A DNA stretch of 64,000 bases from Oreohelix idahoensis. Its lineage: Eukaryota > Mollusca > Gastropoda > Stylommatophora > Oreohelicidae. The notes beneath the pieces are model-generated. The model worked only from the letters and a program-made list of their open reading frames with translations, was not told the origin of the DNA and did no database searches. Location of the stretch: NCBI GenBank assembly GCA_024509875.1, contig JAMPIV010012453.1, positions 186,001-250,000 of the forward strand, given 5' to 3'. The position numbers and the translations under genes are program-made. Of the stretch, positions 35,201 through 50,200 are shown piece by piece; position 1 is the stretch's first letter, and each line of letters starts with the position of its first letter.

Positions 35201-38200
35201 ATGTTACTCTAACAAGCAAAGAAGGTAAACAAAATAATTTGTCAGTTGAAAGAGATTTGCCAATGTGTTACTGGGGACCAAAAGGGGAACAGTGAAAAGT
35301 AAAACTATCTTACCACACAAAGAGCCACGGTAGCTCAGTTTTTAGTGCACTAGCTTCTTATCTTGGCAGTCCTGGTTCGATCCCCAGTTGAGGTGGGATT
35401 TTTTAGACCACAAATGGCTCTGGGGTCGACCCAGCCTCGTGAATTGGGTACCAGAGCAACTCTGGGAAGGTTAAAGGCATCCGGCGTGATGCTGACAACA
35501 TCACCCCTAGTGTGCCGTATGGTCAAGAAAATATGAGTCCAACACCATATTCCCATTATGCCTCACTGGGTGTGCAACAGGATCCTTTACCATTTTTACC
35601 AGACATGCAATTGAAAGTGAGTAAGGAGGGTGGGGCATGAGGCTGGCTACCCCATTTTGTAGAAACTTAAAGCCTAAAAAACTTCAACAACATGAGCATG
35701 TCATTCGAAGCAGTAATTATACTGAGAAGAAATACTAGCAGACTGGAAAGAAGGATGTATCTGGTCAAGTTGCCAAAGAAGGACAATATTCAAGAGTGCA
35801 CAGATAAGTGAGGAATACTGTTACTGTCAGTTCCAGTGAACCATTCAGGAATATCCTTTAGAGGATATTTAAAGAGGACACCATAGACAGACAACTCAGG
35901 AGTGAACAATCAGTATTTTGAGAACACAGATCATTTACAGACCAGATATCTACACTGCCCATAATAGAACAGAGCTTGGAGCTGAGGTCACCACTTTAAA
36001 CTAGATTTGTATACAATGCAGTTTAGATAGAGAATCTTTGGAAACTGATGAGGCACTATGAAGTTCCCCCAATAAATTTAATAACTTAATAAAGAAACCA
36101 GATGAAGACATGAGTTCTTCTTAAAGAAAATTTACAGAACCCTTTGAGATAAGAATTGAAGTGTGACAGCGATACCGTTTGTCACCATCTTTCTTTCTAC
36201 TGGATATAGATTGGGTTATGATCAACCATCAGGACTGGAATTCATTGGACTGACAAAATAGCTCTGTTATCTAGATTTTGCTGATAGCCTTTCCCATAAC
36301 CCAAACCATGTATAAAAGAAAATGGTAATACTGGATGAGATGTCACAGCAGCTGAGTCTGAAAATCCAGAGAGACAAATATTAAGAAAATAAATGTAGCA
36401 AATGATAACCAAATGCCAGATTGCACTAGTGAGAAACACCCCTTAAAAGATGTGAACTCATTTTAGCAGTGACATCAAAATAATACAAAGGGCAAGAGGG
36501 GCTTTCATTGCTTTGGGTACATATGGAAATAAAAAGAAATCAAGTCCAACACAAATATAAAGCATGGAGAACAACAAAAAGGATTACCAAGAAATTACAG
36601 ACTTTCATGAATGAGCACTTGTACAGAATAGAAGAAAATAATATGAAAAAAATCACCAATATGAAACTGATGGAAAGGACCAAGCAATTACCAGTGGAAC
36701 TTCTTCGTACACTCTCAGATGTCTACTTGAATGTTTTCAAAAACTATCGATCAGTGTAACTGTGGCACTGATAAAATGACTGCTGAACATCTGCTTCAAA
36801 GTTGCCCAACATATGCGGAACAGAGAAAGCGTATATGACCGACACCAGTATTATTCACGGAAAAGCTCTATGGAGATTCAATTAGTCTCAGACTGACTAC
36901 TGCTTTCTTTGAAAACAACCAGTGGAACAAGAAGTGAAGAAAAGACAGTGGTATTGCTTAAGACACACATTAAGGAAACCTGCTGTATCACTGAATAGCA
37001 TTCCCAGTATACAAGAAATAGAGGGAAGCCCTAAAAAATGTGGAGAAGTGAATTGGAGATATATTTTAACATGATAAAGAAGACTTGAAACAGCATTGAA
37101 TGGATGGCACAAGACAGGAGAGTTTGGTTTGAACTGATTGCCATGCTCTACTGCAAGCTGAATGGTATTTGTGATTGGTGATGATTAGTTTGTAATAGTA
37201 TGTGAAACGTATGTGGTGGTACTTGATTAGACTTCCAGCATGAGAATGGAGACAGGGGCAGTTACTGCAGGCCTGAGGTGGCTGTCTGAAACTACATTAA
37301 CCAAGGAAGTTATTTTGTTCGATTCTCCGTCTGTGCTTCAGAAGGTCCAAAATGGATGGCTACGACATGAATGGAGAACATACATAGAGGCCTCAACTGT
37401 TCAAGAACTGGCATGGAACTACTGACCTGGTCATGCAGGAGTATGCGACAGAAAAAGCTGACAGACTAGTCCACCCATAGTGGAGACACTGGTTATGGAT
37501 AAAGAAAAGATAATAAGGACAGTTAACAATTGCCTGTTAGAGAACAACACCTATTTGATGAATCACCATGACCCAAACTGTTGGAATTTGACATCAGACT
37601 TAAAACTAGCAGGGATGGATGAATGAGAGAATGGGTCAGGCTTGTATATAACCAGCATGCTACAGGTACAATCAGCATTCATACCCTTCATCATTTGGTG
37701 AGAGTGAAGAGCACCTATGGGTTTGCCCATTGGTAGTGCAATGCTGTTGATTCTGAACCACAATAATTCAGAACTTCCTATAGATTTTCTTTCACGTATC
37801 ACTAATAGAACTGATTGAATCACATATCACTAATAGAACTGATGGAATCACATCGTTTTCCTCCCAGATCTTGCATCAATCTCCATTATTACTATGTACC
37901 AGTATTGTCATTTTGTAGCCTGACAATTCTGTGCTTGCATAATATAAAAAAGTGCTGAATATTTCTTGCATTTATTTACACACCTCTCCATGCGTACGCT
38001 GTTCAATTATTTACTTACTTACTTACTTAGTCGTTCCCCTTCTACCGTGAGGTGTAGAGGTTTGGAAGAGAGAGCGCCAGACCATTCTATCAGCTGTCTT
38101 CTTCCTGGCCTGGTTCCATTCTAGTCCTCGGTCCTTCAAAGATTGTCTAATGTTGTCCTCCCAGCGGACTCTGGGTCGTCCTGGAGGTCTGGATCCCTGG

Positions 38201-41200
38201 CTCTTTGTTTCCCATGCTTGTCGTGGTAGCCGATCTTCTCCCATTCTGCAGACATGGCCAAACCATCTTAGTTGGGACTGTTCTATTTGGGTCTGCAGCG
38301 GATGGGATTTTAGGCCTTGACGGATCGTCTGGTTGCGGACCATGTCTCTTCTTGTTACTTCAACCACTTTCCTCAGATACCTCATTTCTGAGGTTTGGAT
38401 CTGGCTTTTGTGGGTTGTAGTCATTGCCCACGACTCGCATCCATATGTCAAGACTGGGACATAGGTGGAGCGGTATACAGCCATCTTCGTTTTCTTACCA
38501 ACCTCTTTCTTGCTGAGGAATCCACGATTTATGGCCTGAAAAAGTCTCCCAGCCGCTGCTTTTCGAGTGGCCAACTCTTCTTTGATGCCTCCCTTTCGGT
38601 CTATAATAGCTCCGAGATATTTAAAGTGGTCGACCTGCTCCAGGACCTGTTCTCCCAACTTAATCTGATGTTTTCTTTCTTCTCGTGATATCACCATGGA
38701 TTTTGTTTTAGAGCTGCTTATGACCATCCCTCTCTTCTCCAGCTCTTCCTTCCAGACTTGCAGGTTGGATTGGAGATGTGCCTCTGATTTAGCAATCAGG
38801 GCAACATCATCAGCAAATGCCAGCTCCGAAATATAGACCTGTCTCATCTTCCAGTACCCCACTGAATACTTTCTTGTTCTCTCCTTACATGCCTTGATGA
38901 CATCGTCCATAAGGAGTATGAAGAGGTAAGGTGATAGGATATCACCTTGTCTTACACCAGTGGTGGTCCTGAACTCTTCTGACTTATGGTTTGCTGTCCT
39001 CACATAATTTCTGCAAGACTTGTAGAAGCTCTGTATAGCATGAATCAGAGGTGCTGGAATATTCTTCCTTGCCAAACAGTCCCAAAGTTTGCTCCAGGGG
39101 ACCCTGTCAAACGCCTTTTCCAGATCTATGAAACAAAGATGGATCTCACTCTTATACTCAAGGGCCTTTTCACTCAGCTGTCTGAGTGTGAAGATTAGGT
39201 CTTGAGTACTTCGGTTTGCTCGGAATCCGCACTGGACCTCATCCAATTGTGGCTCAGCTAGGCGTCGGAGTCTCTGCTCTAGGATTCTAGAGTAGATTTT
39301 ACCAGGGACACTGAGAAGGGATATGCCTCTATGGTTTCCACATTGTCGATTGTCACCCTTTTGAAAATTGGTGTTATGATGGCAATCTCCCAATCCTTTG
39401 GTATGGTCTTGTTGCACCATGCTGCCTGTAGGACCTTTAAGAGTAATAGGTCGCCTGATGCTCCCATGTACTTAACCATTTCTGGTGTTATACCATCATG
39501 CCCTGCTGCTTTGCCCATCTTGATTTTCTCTAGTGCTGCCCTCAGTTCTTCCATCTTTATGTCATCTTCACCATCATTGGTTTCCTCTTCTGTGTCAGTG
39601 GTTATCATTTCTGATGCTTCATCATGCTCACCATCCAGGAGTTCTGAGAAATATTCTTTCCATCTTTCCATTACTTCCTTCGGGGCAGTAAGCAATTTGC
39701 CTTGCTTGTCCTTTATAAATTTGAGAGGGCATTGTTTTTCTTTCCTCAGGTTCTTTAGGGTCTTAAAGAACAATTTCTGGTTTTCTTGTGCATCTTTTTC
39801 TAGCTTTTCTCCAAATTCTTCCCAGGACTTCTGTTTTGCTGCTAGCACTTTGTTCTTTGCTTCTGTTCTGTGTGTCACATATTCTCTATATTTTTCCATT
39901 TGTCCTGTTGTGTTTTTAGCTCCTAAGTATTGTTTCCATGCCATTTTCTTCTCTCTTATTTTCTCTTTGACTTCCTCTGTCCACCAAGGTGTCCTCTTTC
40001 TCTGGTTCCCAAGTCGGACTTCACCGCATGCTTCTGCAGCAGCTGTCTTTATGATATCCTTGAATTTATTCCAGAGGGTTTCCAAGTCATCAGGTCGTTT
40101 GTTCAATTATTTACGTTTGTTTATTTCTTAATTTTTCTTTATTCCTTCTTAACTCCCAACTCATTTTCCTTCTACAGTCTTTCCTTCTCTTTCTTTTTCA
40201 TGCTAGAGGGACATCTTGTCATCCTAGGATCTGCTTGTGAAGTAGTATAGCAGTTAGCATATCCACCTGCCACACAAGATTTTAGGGTTCTTTTCCCTGC
40301 TTTGACAACATACTTTGAAAATCAGCATTGCAAGCTTAAATTGCTAAGTAAAATGGAGTACATCAATCTGCTTACTTTTTTTTTTGATGCAACAAGTGAA
40401 CAGATTTTAAAGAATATTAAGTACAAAATCAGCAAGAACAGTTAACTCTGTCAACAGATTTGATCATGTGCAAGTTAGCTACTTCTGTGGCATCAGCACC
40501 CACACGAGTCCCTCCATGCAGTATTGCATCATTTTTAGAATTTGACATCATTTCTAGAAGGATCAATGGGAATTTTACTTCAGACATTTGTTATATCATT
40601 TTGATGCCCTCAGTCTCTCAGTTGAACAACTCAAAAGTAGTTATTTTCTTTCTTGGATGAACACATCATTTTACAAGTTGTTACAGAAACAGTTGACCTG
40701 TAAGATTTTTCTTATTCAGACCTTACCGCACAACTCTGTATGTGTGGCTCACACCCAGTGATTTTTGCCTAAAAACAGTTGGCAGCCAGGAAAGAAATTC
40801 TCTCCTATATCTGCTTACAGATTGAGTTAGATGATAATCGACCTGGTGGGCTCTTTTGGGATATTTGTCATTCATGTTTATAAAGAACACAATGGATGAT
40901 AGGACTCACCCTTGTATAACACCCTGCTTCTCTATCAGTTTGACTGTCGGTCCTTCTTTCCACCGTTTGTCATTCACTATTTCCACATCCACCCATTTCA
41001 CTAGTGTACATTTCTTATGTTTAAAGGCATCTTCAATTTTCTAAGTGATCTGATTTTCAGTGGATCTGTGTGAATCCTTTGTGCTGAGAGACTAGTAGTT
41101 ATTTTTTCTTCTAGTTGCAATTATCAGGCTGCTGTACTGGCATTCCATCAGTATTCTTCCAGACTGACAGGTCTGTAGCCATTTGGGTCTGTCAGATCTC

Positions 41201-44200
41201 ACCTTTCTTGGGAACTGATAACAAGATGGCATTCTTCCAGGTCTGTTGAACAATGCCTCTTATTCACTACAATTTAGTATTGCTAGAAGTCTTTTTTTCT
41301 TTTTCACCCAGACCTTGTAGAATTTCATTTGCTATTTCATCCTTTCCTGGGGATTTGCCTTTCTTTAGTGACCTTATGCCTCGTCTGTTGGTTTCACAGT
41401 TAAATTGGTCCCCATATGCTCATCTGGAACACACTTTGCGCTGTCATGGAATACCTGCTTCCCAATGATGGACTTTTTTCATGTCTGTGGGGACATCCAT
41501 GTTGTTTGCGCTTGCATTTTTTCGTAAATGCATTTGCAACTTTTGTGTGTGCATGTTGTCATTTTGTGTTTTGATTGTTGTAAGTTCACTCATTATTCAA
41601 GGCCCAGACAAATTTGTTCCTGCCTCTGTCTAGGCGCACTAGGTGCAAATTTTCTTTTGTTTTTCCTTTCATCAAGTTTCTATCACCAGGTGTAATATTC
41701 TTCTGTGTTTTGAAGAGATGGCTGTTGGCCTCAGTTGTTTGTCTTCTCATCTGGCATTTTTTCCTTCATTCTCAAATTGTTGCAGGTCCAGTGTAGTTTG
41801 TTATCACTCCTTGTATCATGCATGACTCAGCAGCTGTTTGCAGTTTTGCCTTTTTAAAACTTAAACCAATCTGAGTTGTTTAGTTATTTAGTTTTTAGTC
41901 CTACTCCTTCTCTGAGTTTTTAAAGTATATATTTTGTAAGCACCTATTTGATAACTGATGTTGGTTCTCACATTGGCAAGATGACATTCTGCTCAGTGTT
42001 TCATTATTAATTTTTTAATGTGGAATCACATTTTCCCTGATAATTTGTATAATGCAATTTTTGAATGCATTAATGAAGAATATAAAGCTGTGTCTTGTCC
42101 TATTAGATTCCAGAAAACTCGGCCATGAAATCATACAGCGTCAGAAAGCTATCTGTTTCTTTACAACATGACCTTGAAGCAGTCACAGAAAAGGCTGAAG
42201 AGCACATTGAGTCATCGTTGTCTGGTGGTGCTCAGGAAACATTTATACCACAAGCTGCGAAAGAGGTCACAATTTTTGTTGTTGTTCATGAAACATAACA
42301 TACACTTACACTTCAGGTGATTATTGTTATTACAGTTCTGGAGACCATGAGTCACACATTCACCCACCTGCTATAATTGTTCTCAATTTTTATTTATTTT
42401 TAGTTAAATGATTTTAGTGTCTCTGTTTATCTGATTGCCAGTTAATTGCCATATTTATTCTTTGCCACTGTATATTTTGTTTTGAATCACAATCAATATC
42501 TTGGGGATATTTAACTAAACAAATTTTTGTTCAGGAAATTGGTTAAAAAATGTTTTTAAATATTTTATTTACTAATTATGCATCTTAATGAAACAAACCT
42601 TAAAATACAATTTTTAGTTCTTGACAAACATGTAAGAAAGAAGAGGAATGTAGACTGTCACGGGTTGCTTCCCCTTTTCTCTGCAGTAGTGGTCCAACAG
42701 TGGCAAAACCTAGAGTATCTAATGTGGGTCTTCAAATGTGTCTACTTTTGCACAAGATTATTCTTGGCAGAGTTGTGGATAGAAGGGCAATGATGCTTCT
42801 ACCTCGAGGGAGTATTCACAAGATATATTTTAGAAGTCAAGAACAATGTTGAATGTGTCTGAGCACGTTAACTTTTTATCTGACCCGCTGCCTTTTGTGA
42901 ATATGTGTATTGTAAGATTTAGCTCGTTCAAGCCCCCAGCTGATTTAATTCAGCGAAATTCCTCTTATTAGCCAGATATAGATATATATATATGAATATA
43001 CACTAGAGGTTCTGTGTCATACATATGCCTTTCTCTCTGTAATGATTAATTCAACTATGAACTTGTCAAAATCAACATATATAAATGCTGTGGTGGTTCA
43101 TGAATGTATCCTTTTCACATGCTGAGGTTGCCAGCCTAGTATGAATCTTTAACACCACTAGCAAGTATAAACATTTCAAATTCACAGCATAAAATTTATG
43201 TTTACAACTTACCCCAATAGGGAAGATAGATTTCTTGCCCAGTAGAATAGTCTTGGCAACTTAAGGGGATGCACGGCAGTGAAAGTCGAATTTCCAGTAC
43301 AAAATATAGATTTTTTTTACTTTTGAGCTTATTTTATTAAATAATCATCGAGGAATTGATTGAGCAAGGTTTTATGACATAAAAAATGCATTTGATGTGG
43401 CAAAAAGCATATTTTCCGCACTCCCCCCAAGCTATGGTTTGCAAATTTGTGCCGAAAATGCAAGATATGCCTCTCAATAATACCTTAGTTATGCTTTCCG
43501 CATCGTGGAGTATTTGGTATCGATGAAAAGGGGATTTTTTTTATCTTCAGGATTATACCAAATTCGAAACTGACTTTCTCATACCTCTGCTTGGTTTGGT
43601 ATTCAAAAACCTCCATAATTGTTATGCTAACTTCCTTATAAGGAGAGGTCACGCAGTGACCCCATGCTCTCATTCATGGAACATACATGTTTTTCTTTTT
43701 GATTGGTCATAACAACGCTCTCGTTGGGCTACGCAAATCCGGAAGGTAACAACAGCTACTTCTGCCGGTAAACAACTGTGTTCTATCAAACGTGTTGTTA
43801 CTCTATTTCTCCCTGGATTACATTCTAAATCTCATAAAATTGTGTTCTATTACTTCAAAATGGGAAGAAAAGGTAAGAAAGCAAAGCAACTATCTGCTGC
43901 AAGAGCACGTCAACAGTATGTAATTTCTAGCAATGGTAAGACCGAATCAGCGGTGAATGATAAGCAAACTGATGTAGGCTCAACATCGAATTTCTGCATT
44001 CCAGTATCCGATAGGCCTATAGTTCAAATTGCTGATCAAATAGTGCTTTTCACCACTGGCCCAAGTCGATCTGATATAAAAATGAACTTGAGCGCGAGCA
44101 AGAATGGTGCTTCTCATAACACTGTCTGGGCTAAACCTACGTACAGAACCATTGTGGACATTTCTTTTTTGAACAATGTTCTCAGCAATGTGTGCAAGCA

Positions 44201-47200
44201 GAGCACATTGCACACAAGAACTGACAACACCAAGTCAAAGGGTTTCTCCCTCTTCCTGGAAGTTGTGTGCGACACATGTGAAAAAGCAATTCCTGGAACA
44301 TACACATCTGAGAGGGAACCAGAAGGCCACGGCCCTCGGGGACACGCAATCAACAAATCTGCTGTTCTTGGTGCCCTCATGTCTGGAATGGGTCCATCTA
44401 CATTCAGTCTCTTCTGTGAGAACCTAGACCTCCCTGGCCTGCACCAGAAAACATTTCATAAATATGCAGATCAAATTTTTGATCATTTGGATACTATGCA
44501 CTCTACAGTATTTCAACGTACCGTCAGCATCGTCCGAGCTGAACATGCTAAGAGTCAGCATCGTACCATTAATAAAAAAGAAGTCATTGATATCGCTGTC
44601 AGCTTTGATGCAACATGGCTAACTAGAGGTCATAAGTCACTGATAGGTGTTGGCAGTGTTATCGACATTTTGACTGGCATGGTCATTGATACGCACGTTA
44701 TATCTTCCTTCTGTTACACCTGCGAGAATACTGGACAGTGGCAACTGAAAAATCAGCCTGACAAATTTGAACAATGGAAAGCAGAGCATCAGAAGGACTG
44801 CTGCCGTAATTACGAAGGGTCAGCCGGAATGATGGAGGTAAAAGCCTGTGAGGTTTTCTGGCTTCGTTCAGTGGCAAATCATAAGCTACGCTACACTGTT
44901 TTGCTATCAGATGGCGATTCAAAGACCTACAACAGACTCTGCGACATCAAACCGTATGGTCCAGAAGTTGACATAACCAAAGAAGAGTGCGTCAACCATG
45001 TCGCAAAGCGATTAGGCACTGCACTGAGGACACTCATTACTGACTGCAGGAAACAAAAGTCACCCTTGTGGGAAATGGCCATGGTCGTCTGACCCAAAAT
45101 GCCATACGAAAACTGTATTTACTACACCAGGGGGCAAAGTCTTACAGACAGGGGGTATGATGTGCTGGTGTTGTGGGTAGTGGGTTTCCCCCCTTGCTTC
45201 ACCCTAGGCCTAGTGAATTCTTGTTCATGAAAGGAGCGACCATTGCGGTGTTAGTCTCTTGGCCTAGCAAAACCTCTCATACCCCAAGATCGTTGTGCGT
45301 GGTGAAGAGCCACACCCTCCTCGAGGTAGTCCTGGTAACTGAGGGTGCGAATCCTCAGGCTAAACACAACGGATCTAGAGGAGCAAACCTCGATAATAAA
45401 ACCGGTGCACTACACCGTACACGCCCTCTGTGGGTGGGAAGGAGCCAGATGGATACTGAACAAGTCTTGGGAGTGGGAATGAGTGTGGACTGCTCCCTGA
45501 AGATCGGAACCCATCGTACAGGCACAGAGACTCAGGACTTGATGATCCTATTGCCTTCAACTCTTGGTCACATGACTAGAGCCTCGGAGAACTCGGCGTA
45601 ACCAGCAGGCAATTTGGTGGCGGGGAAAGAGCACTGTGAGCCCTACCTTGGCTACGTATCACAAAGAGACGCAGAAACACCCCCTTTATCTCCCCCAGAG
45701 CTGGCACAGTACACTTCTGGCTTCTACCCGGGGCGGTAGGAAATCCACATCAAACCTGGCAGAGCAAGTCCTCCATCAGATGCGGCCGATGCTGGGCCCA
45801 CTGGCACGTGGACACGTCCCGATCCCCATCGAGACTTGCCCGGGGAGCCCACCCCGGCTCAAAAAAGCAGAGAAGGCCACTCTCCAAACCTCCGATGTCT
45901 TGCGGGCAGTGTTAGGATGTGCAAGAACATGGACAGGAAGACTCCACAACTTCCCCACTGAAGACACGCCCACGGCGACCGTTGCCTCAATTGGCTGTGT
46001 GTGGTGTACCCGGAAACGGGGCCTTCCAGTACTGAGGCACAGTTAAGTCCCTGATGTCACTTATCGGTGCAGAGTTGAGAGAGATGGCGGAGCATCACAA
46101 TCCCCCCTGTGTTGCAGCATGATGAGAACCCAGCATTGCATACTGAGCTTGGGGGGATCACTTGGGCACCAGACTTAATACTGGCTCTTGACTGGATGGC
46201 CGCATGCAGGAGATTTCTACAATGGAGGGTTGGCAGGTGGTGGGTATCTGGAAGTGGCTCTGTGCAGGACGTGAGGATTCCTTGGGAGAGCCCAGAACCA
46301 GAGCACAGCATTGTGCAAGCTCTGCATAGTTGGAGAGCCCCCTGGATGACGGGTAATGCACAGTGTGCTACCCCACCTATCCCCAACTGCTAACTTAGAA
46401 CCAGAAGTGGGGTCCTCTGTATGCATGCCAGGCCAGGATAAAATGCCTGGGAAAGAGACTGGAGCTCAGAACTCCCTAACTCAAAGTTGCAGGATGGCAG
46501 AAAAGCCATGGGAAAGACATGGCTATTTTGAAGATAACGCAACCATATTTTCACCATACGAGCTCGGACGCCGCCTCGGTAAACAAGGTCCGCGCAGAGC
46601 AGTGACACCCCCAGGCTGCTTGCAAATAGTCTACTACTGGGAACATAAACAGATTAGGGATGAGCCCACTCTCCCGTTGAACAGGTGCTAAAGTCATAGA
46701 TACTGGGCCAGAAGGCGCACCGGAAACCACAGTATCACGCAACTCGCTTTTTTTTTCTATGGAGAGTACACCGTCACTACACCAGGGCCATCCGCCAGCA
46801 TAGTACAGCACCAGAGATGAAACAAGCCATCATGGCTTCTCTCTACCATGGGTATTCGACAAACAACAAACCCCAACATAATTTTTGTCCGCCAGGCAAA
46901 AACTCCTGGTGTTTCTATCAGGCTTCCATGGCCAAAGGAGAAGCTGCCGGACCCCACGAGACCCAAGTTCATACTCCGCTAGACTACAACCTGCTCCATA
47001 AGCACTTAGCTCCTATTTATGAGCGTCTTACTTGTGGTGGATTTAGATGTTATGAAATGTTGTTGTTATGTATTTATATTGTACTGAATGAGGTCAGCTG
47101 TGAAGGCCCCTGAATATAACAATTATTCTGGTGAGTTCTCAGAGAACCTTTCTGCTACCACCTTATGATCTGATTCAGACTTATTCTTGACTAGTATGTA

Positions 47201-50200
47201 TGGTAACTATGTCTAGTGTCTAGGGTTATGAATATGTGGTGTGAGGGTAATTTAATACTAAAACACACACACATCAACAAATATCAATGTCTATGATCAA
47301 ATGAACTAACACCGTGTTTGAAATTTTGGTATTAAACTATTTTTTACAATTTTATTTGCCCTGATTCAGAATCTTCTGAGTCAGGACCAACAACAAAATG
47401 AAAATTATGGGTTTATTTACATAAATTAAATACCACAATGGATCTTCTGTCCATATAAAACAATATTACAATCTAATTATATTTAGGTATTACTATAGAC
47501 TAAGTTAACACTAGTAATTAATGGTGGGTTGGGGTATTTTCATCATCCCCTCTCTCTTTTCTCTATCTCTTGTGGAATGTTTATTCAACAGTAAATTATG
47601 TTATTTATTAAGTTATAATACAGGTGGATGAACTTTCAGTGCCGACACAAGGGCACTTATCTTTCTGTTGGTAGTAGTTATGATGCTGACAATCTTCTAT
47701 ATTTCATGGGTTGATTCGTGGTAGACAGCGTGTACCAGCAAAAATTTCAACCGAATGACCAATCTGACACAGTCCCTGGTGTAGTGTGGTAGACAGCAAA
47801 ATTTTCAATTTCTTTCACGAAGATAAAATACACCAGGGTTCTGGCACTAACTTAGTACCAGAACAAAAACCCTGAAACAAGGTTATGATTCTTTATAACA
47901 CATCTACAATATCATTCCGCAAGTAATACATGGTATAATTCAATAAAAAGAAAAGGGTCAGATCCCTCTGACCAACCCATTTCAACCATTTTAATCTGAG
48001 ATAACAACTCATACCAGTGCTCCTATTCTTCTTCCTAATGGCCACAACGCCTCTGACACTTCAACAATGATCCTCTTCCATAGGATAATGTGGGTTAGTC
48101 TTCCCACTGGTAACTGTGGAAATCATTTAAAGTTATACAACTCATGTAAGTTTTACTGCGTGTGAGCAACCCCATAGGTCCTGCATAAGTCTGCTAGGGG
48201 ACCTATATACTTAGTCGCAAAACATTCCCAATAAAGCAGTATCTTGTACACCAAATTTTTGTAATAACAAGGTTAATAAATTTCGTTCTTACCTCAATTC
48301 AATGGAAATATCACAAACATACGTTGACTGGCATTAGCATTTATATATATCTAAGTTCAGCTTTGCCCTCATCCAGACTGCCAAGGTTTTTTATTTATTT
48401 ATTTTATTTCACTCTTAGCACTGCTGTTCTCAACGCAGCTTGCATACTAACTCTTATGTATCAAATGGTGACAAGCCTTGGAAGCTTTTTGCCAATATCA
48501 CTAGACTGGCCCAATCACAGCGACGGTCTCGCTATTCAATTCAAATTTGAAAAAAAAAAAAAACTCCAAACATACTAGGAGTGAGTCTGCCAAATATATT
48601 TAGCTTTTGGGCCAACCAATACCCTCCTTCCTATACTCCTATACTAACCAATCGTATTTGAATCACTCTAATGCCTCCTTTTTTTAACTTGCGTCCCCAA
48701 ATAATGTTATAAATAGAATGAGCAAAAACAACAGTTCGTAGATATATAGTATTATTTCAATATCTTGGTTAATAATTGGACTACTATGTATTTTAAAACA
48801 TATTATTGCTCAGGAGACTCTAAGCTATCCATATATATGATTTTTATGGCCATATTATTTGTCGTTTGGATTTTCATATTCGTCACTGTTAGTCGTCAAT
48901 TATATACTTTTCCATAAGTCGGCCATCTTTCCCCCCTTCTCTATCATTTTTATTCAAAATAAAACAACTTGTTTGGGTTACGTCAGAAATACACTACTAG
49001 ACAGGAAATGAGAGCTGACTGTGTGTGTGTGCATACATTTCAACAGCGAGAATCTAATACGATGCATGCATGACTTTGCGTCTTGTTTTTCAAATCTGCT
49101 AAAGGCAATACTGTCGCGCTCTCATTACAATTTGGCGTTTCAAAACCCAAACGCGTGACAATGGTAGCATTTCTTCTGTCGCTCCTTCATCCACCTCCCT
49201 TCTTCTCTCTCTCGGTCTTGGAACAAAATACTCCTTGACCCTGCAAAATGTTATTTTTAATTCTCAAGGACGAACTAGGAAAGCGTGTAAGATTTGACGG
49301 CGAGATCATTTTCTAAGCATTACCACTGCACAAAATTCAGCGCCCTACTGGCGCAGAAGATGACAATAGGCAGCCACCCACGGGCGGGTTTATTTATTAT
49401 CATAGGAGTAAATCTTACTGAATTTAGCGATTATTTCACAGATTTCGCTACACACCTCCCCTCCTAAAACATGCATTCATTGCAGGTTATAATCTGTGAG
49501 ATAACTTAGCGCAAATGAAGTCCTATGCGTTTTTCTGATTTTCATCATAAGGATGTCTACTCAAAAAGTCGGCACCTACATTCTGAGAACCGGGAATATA
49601 TTCAATCGTAAATGAATAAGGCTGTAAGAGCAATGACCATCTTAATAACCTAGCATTTTCATGCTTGGCCTGTGATAAGAATACGAGGGGTTGATGATCT
49701 GTTTGGACCACGAATGTCCTACCATACAGATAGACCTGGAATTTTTTTATAGCCCAGATTAAAGCTAGACATTCCTTTTCACTTGTTGAATAGTTTTTTT
49801 CCACTTTGTTCAACTTGCGGCTTGCATAAGCGACTGGGTTCAATTCCCCCTCTTGTGAAGAGGACCTTTGCAACAATGTAGCACCTAGGCCCACATTGCT
49901 TGCGTCACTTCTCACGACAAATTCTTGATTCAAGTCAGGCAATTTCAATAACGGCCTGCTTGTGAGTTTTTCCTTTAACTCCTGGTATGCCAATTCACAC
50001 TGTGCTGACCAATTAATTGTATCAGGTTGTCCCTTACGAGTTAAATCCGTCAGAGGAGCACATATAGAGTTAAAATGTTTAATGTACTTTTGGTAAAAAC
50101 CACACAACGACACAAAAGATCGCACATCTTTCTTTGTTTGTGGCCTCGGTGCTCTCTGCAATTTCTCCAGGTTCTTGGGGTCAGGGGTCATGCTACCCTG

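Larger units (their letters stand above)
38015..40099 (-). mobile_element. RTE-like LINE, 5'-truncated, relatively young
   Basis: 2.1 kb on the minus strand ending in a (TTAC)n tail (read on +). Flanked by the 15-bp duplication TGTTCAATTATTTAC at 38000-38014 and 40100-40114. It encodes the linker after the endonuclease, the RT and the C-terminal domain; the endonuclease itself is missing through 5' truncation. It is the reference for the shorter copies at 2284, 58171 and 59442. Confidence 0.92.

Noticed and set aside
39331..40131. 266-codon plus-strand open frame
   Set aside because: Antisense shadow of the LINE linker; Ser/Phe-rich composition typical of reversed Lys/Glu-rich coding.
43860..45092. 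Host gene of unknown function
   Set aside because: Motifs match a transposase family, and the gene is broken by a frameshift and two insertions.
45173..46691. Several open frames up to 142 codons on both strands in the unclassified insertion
   Set aside because: They overlap on both strands, lack domain motifs and fit GC-richer sequence with fewer stops. Not called as genes.
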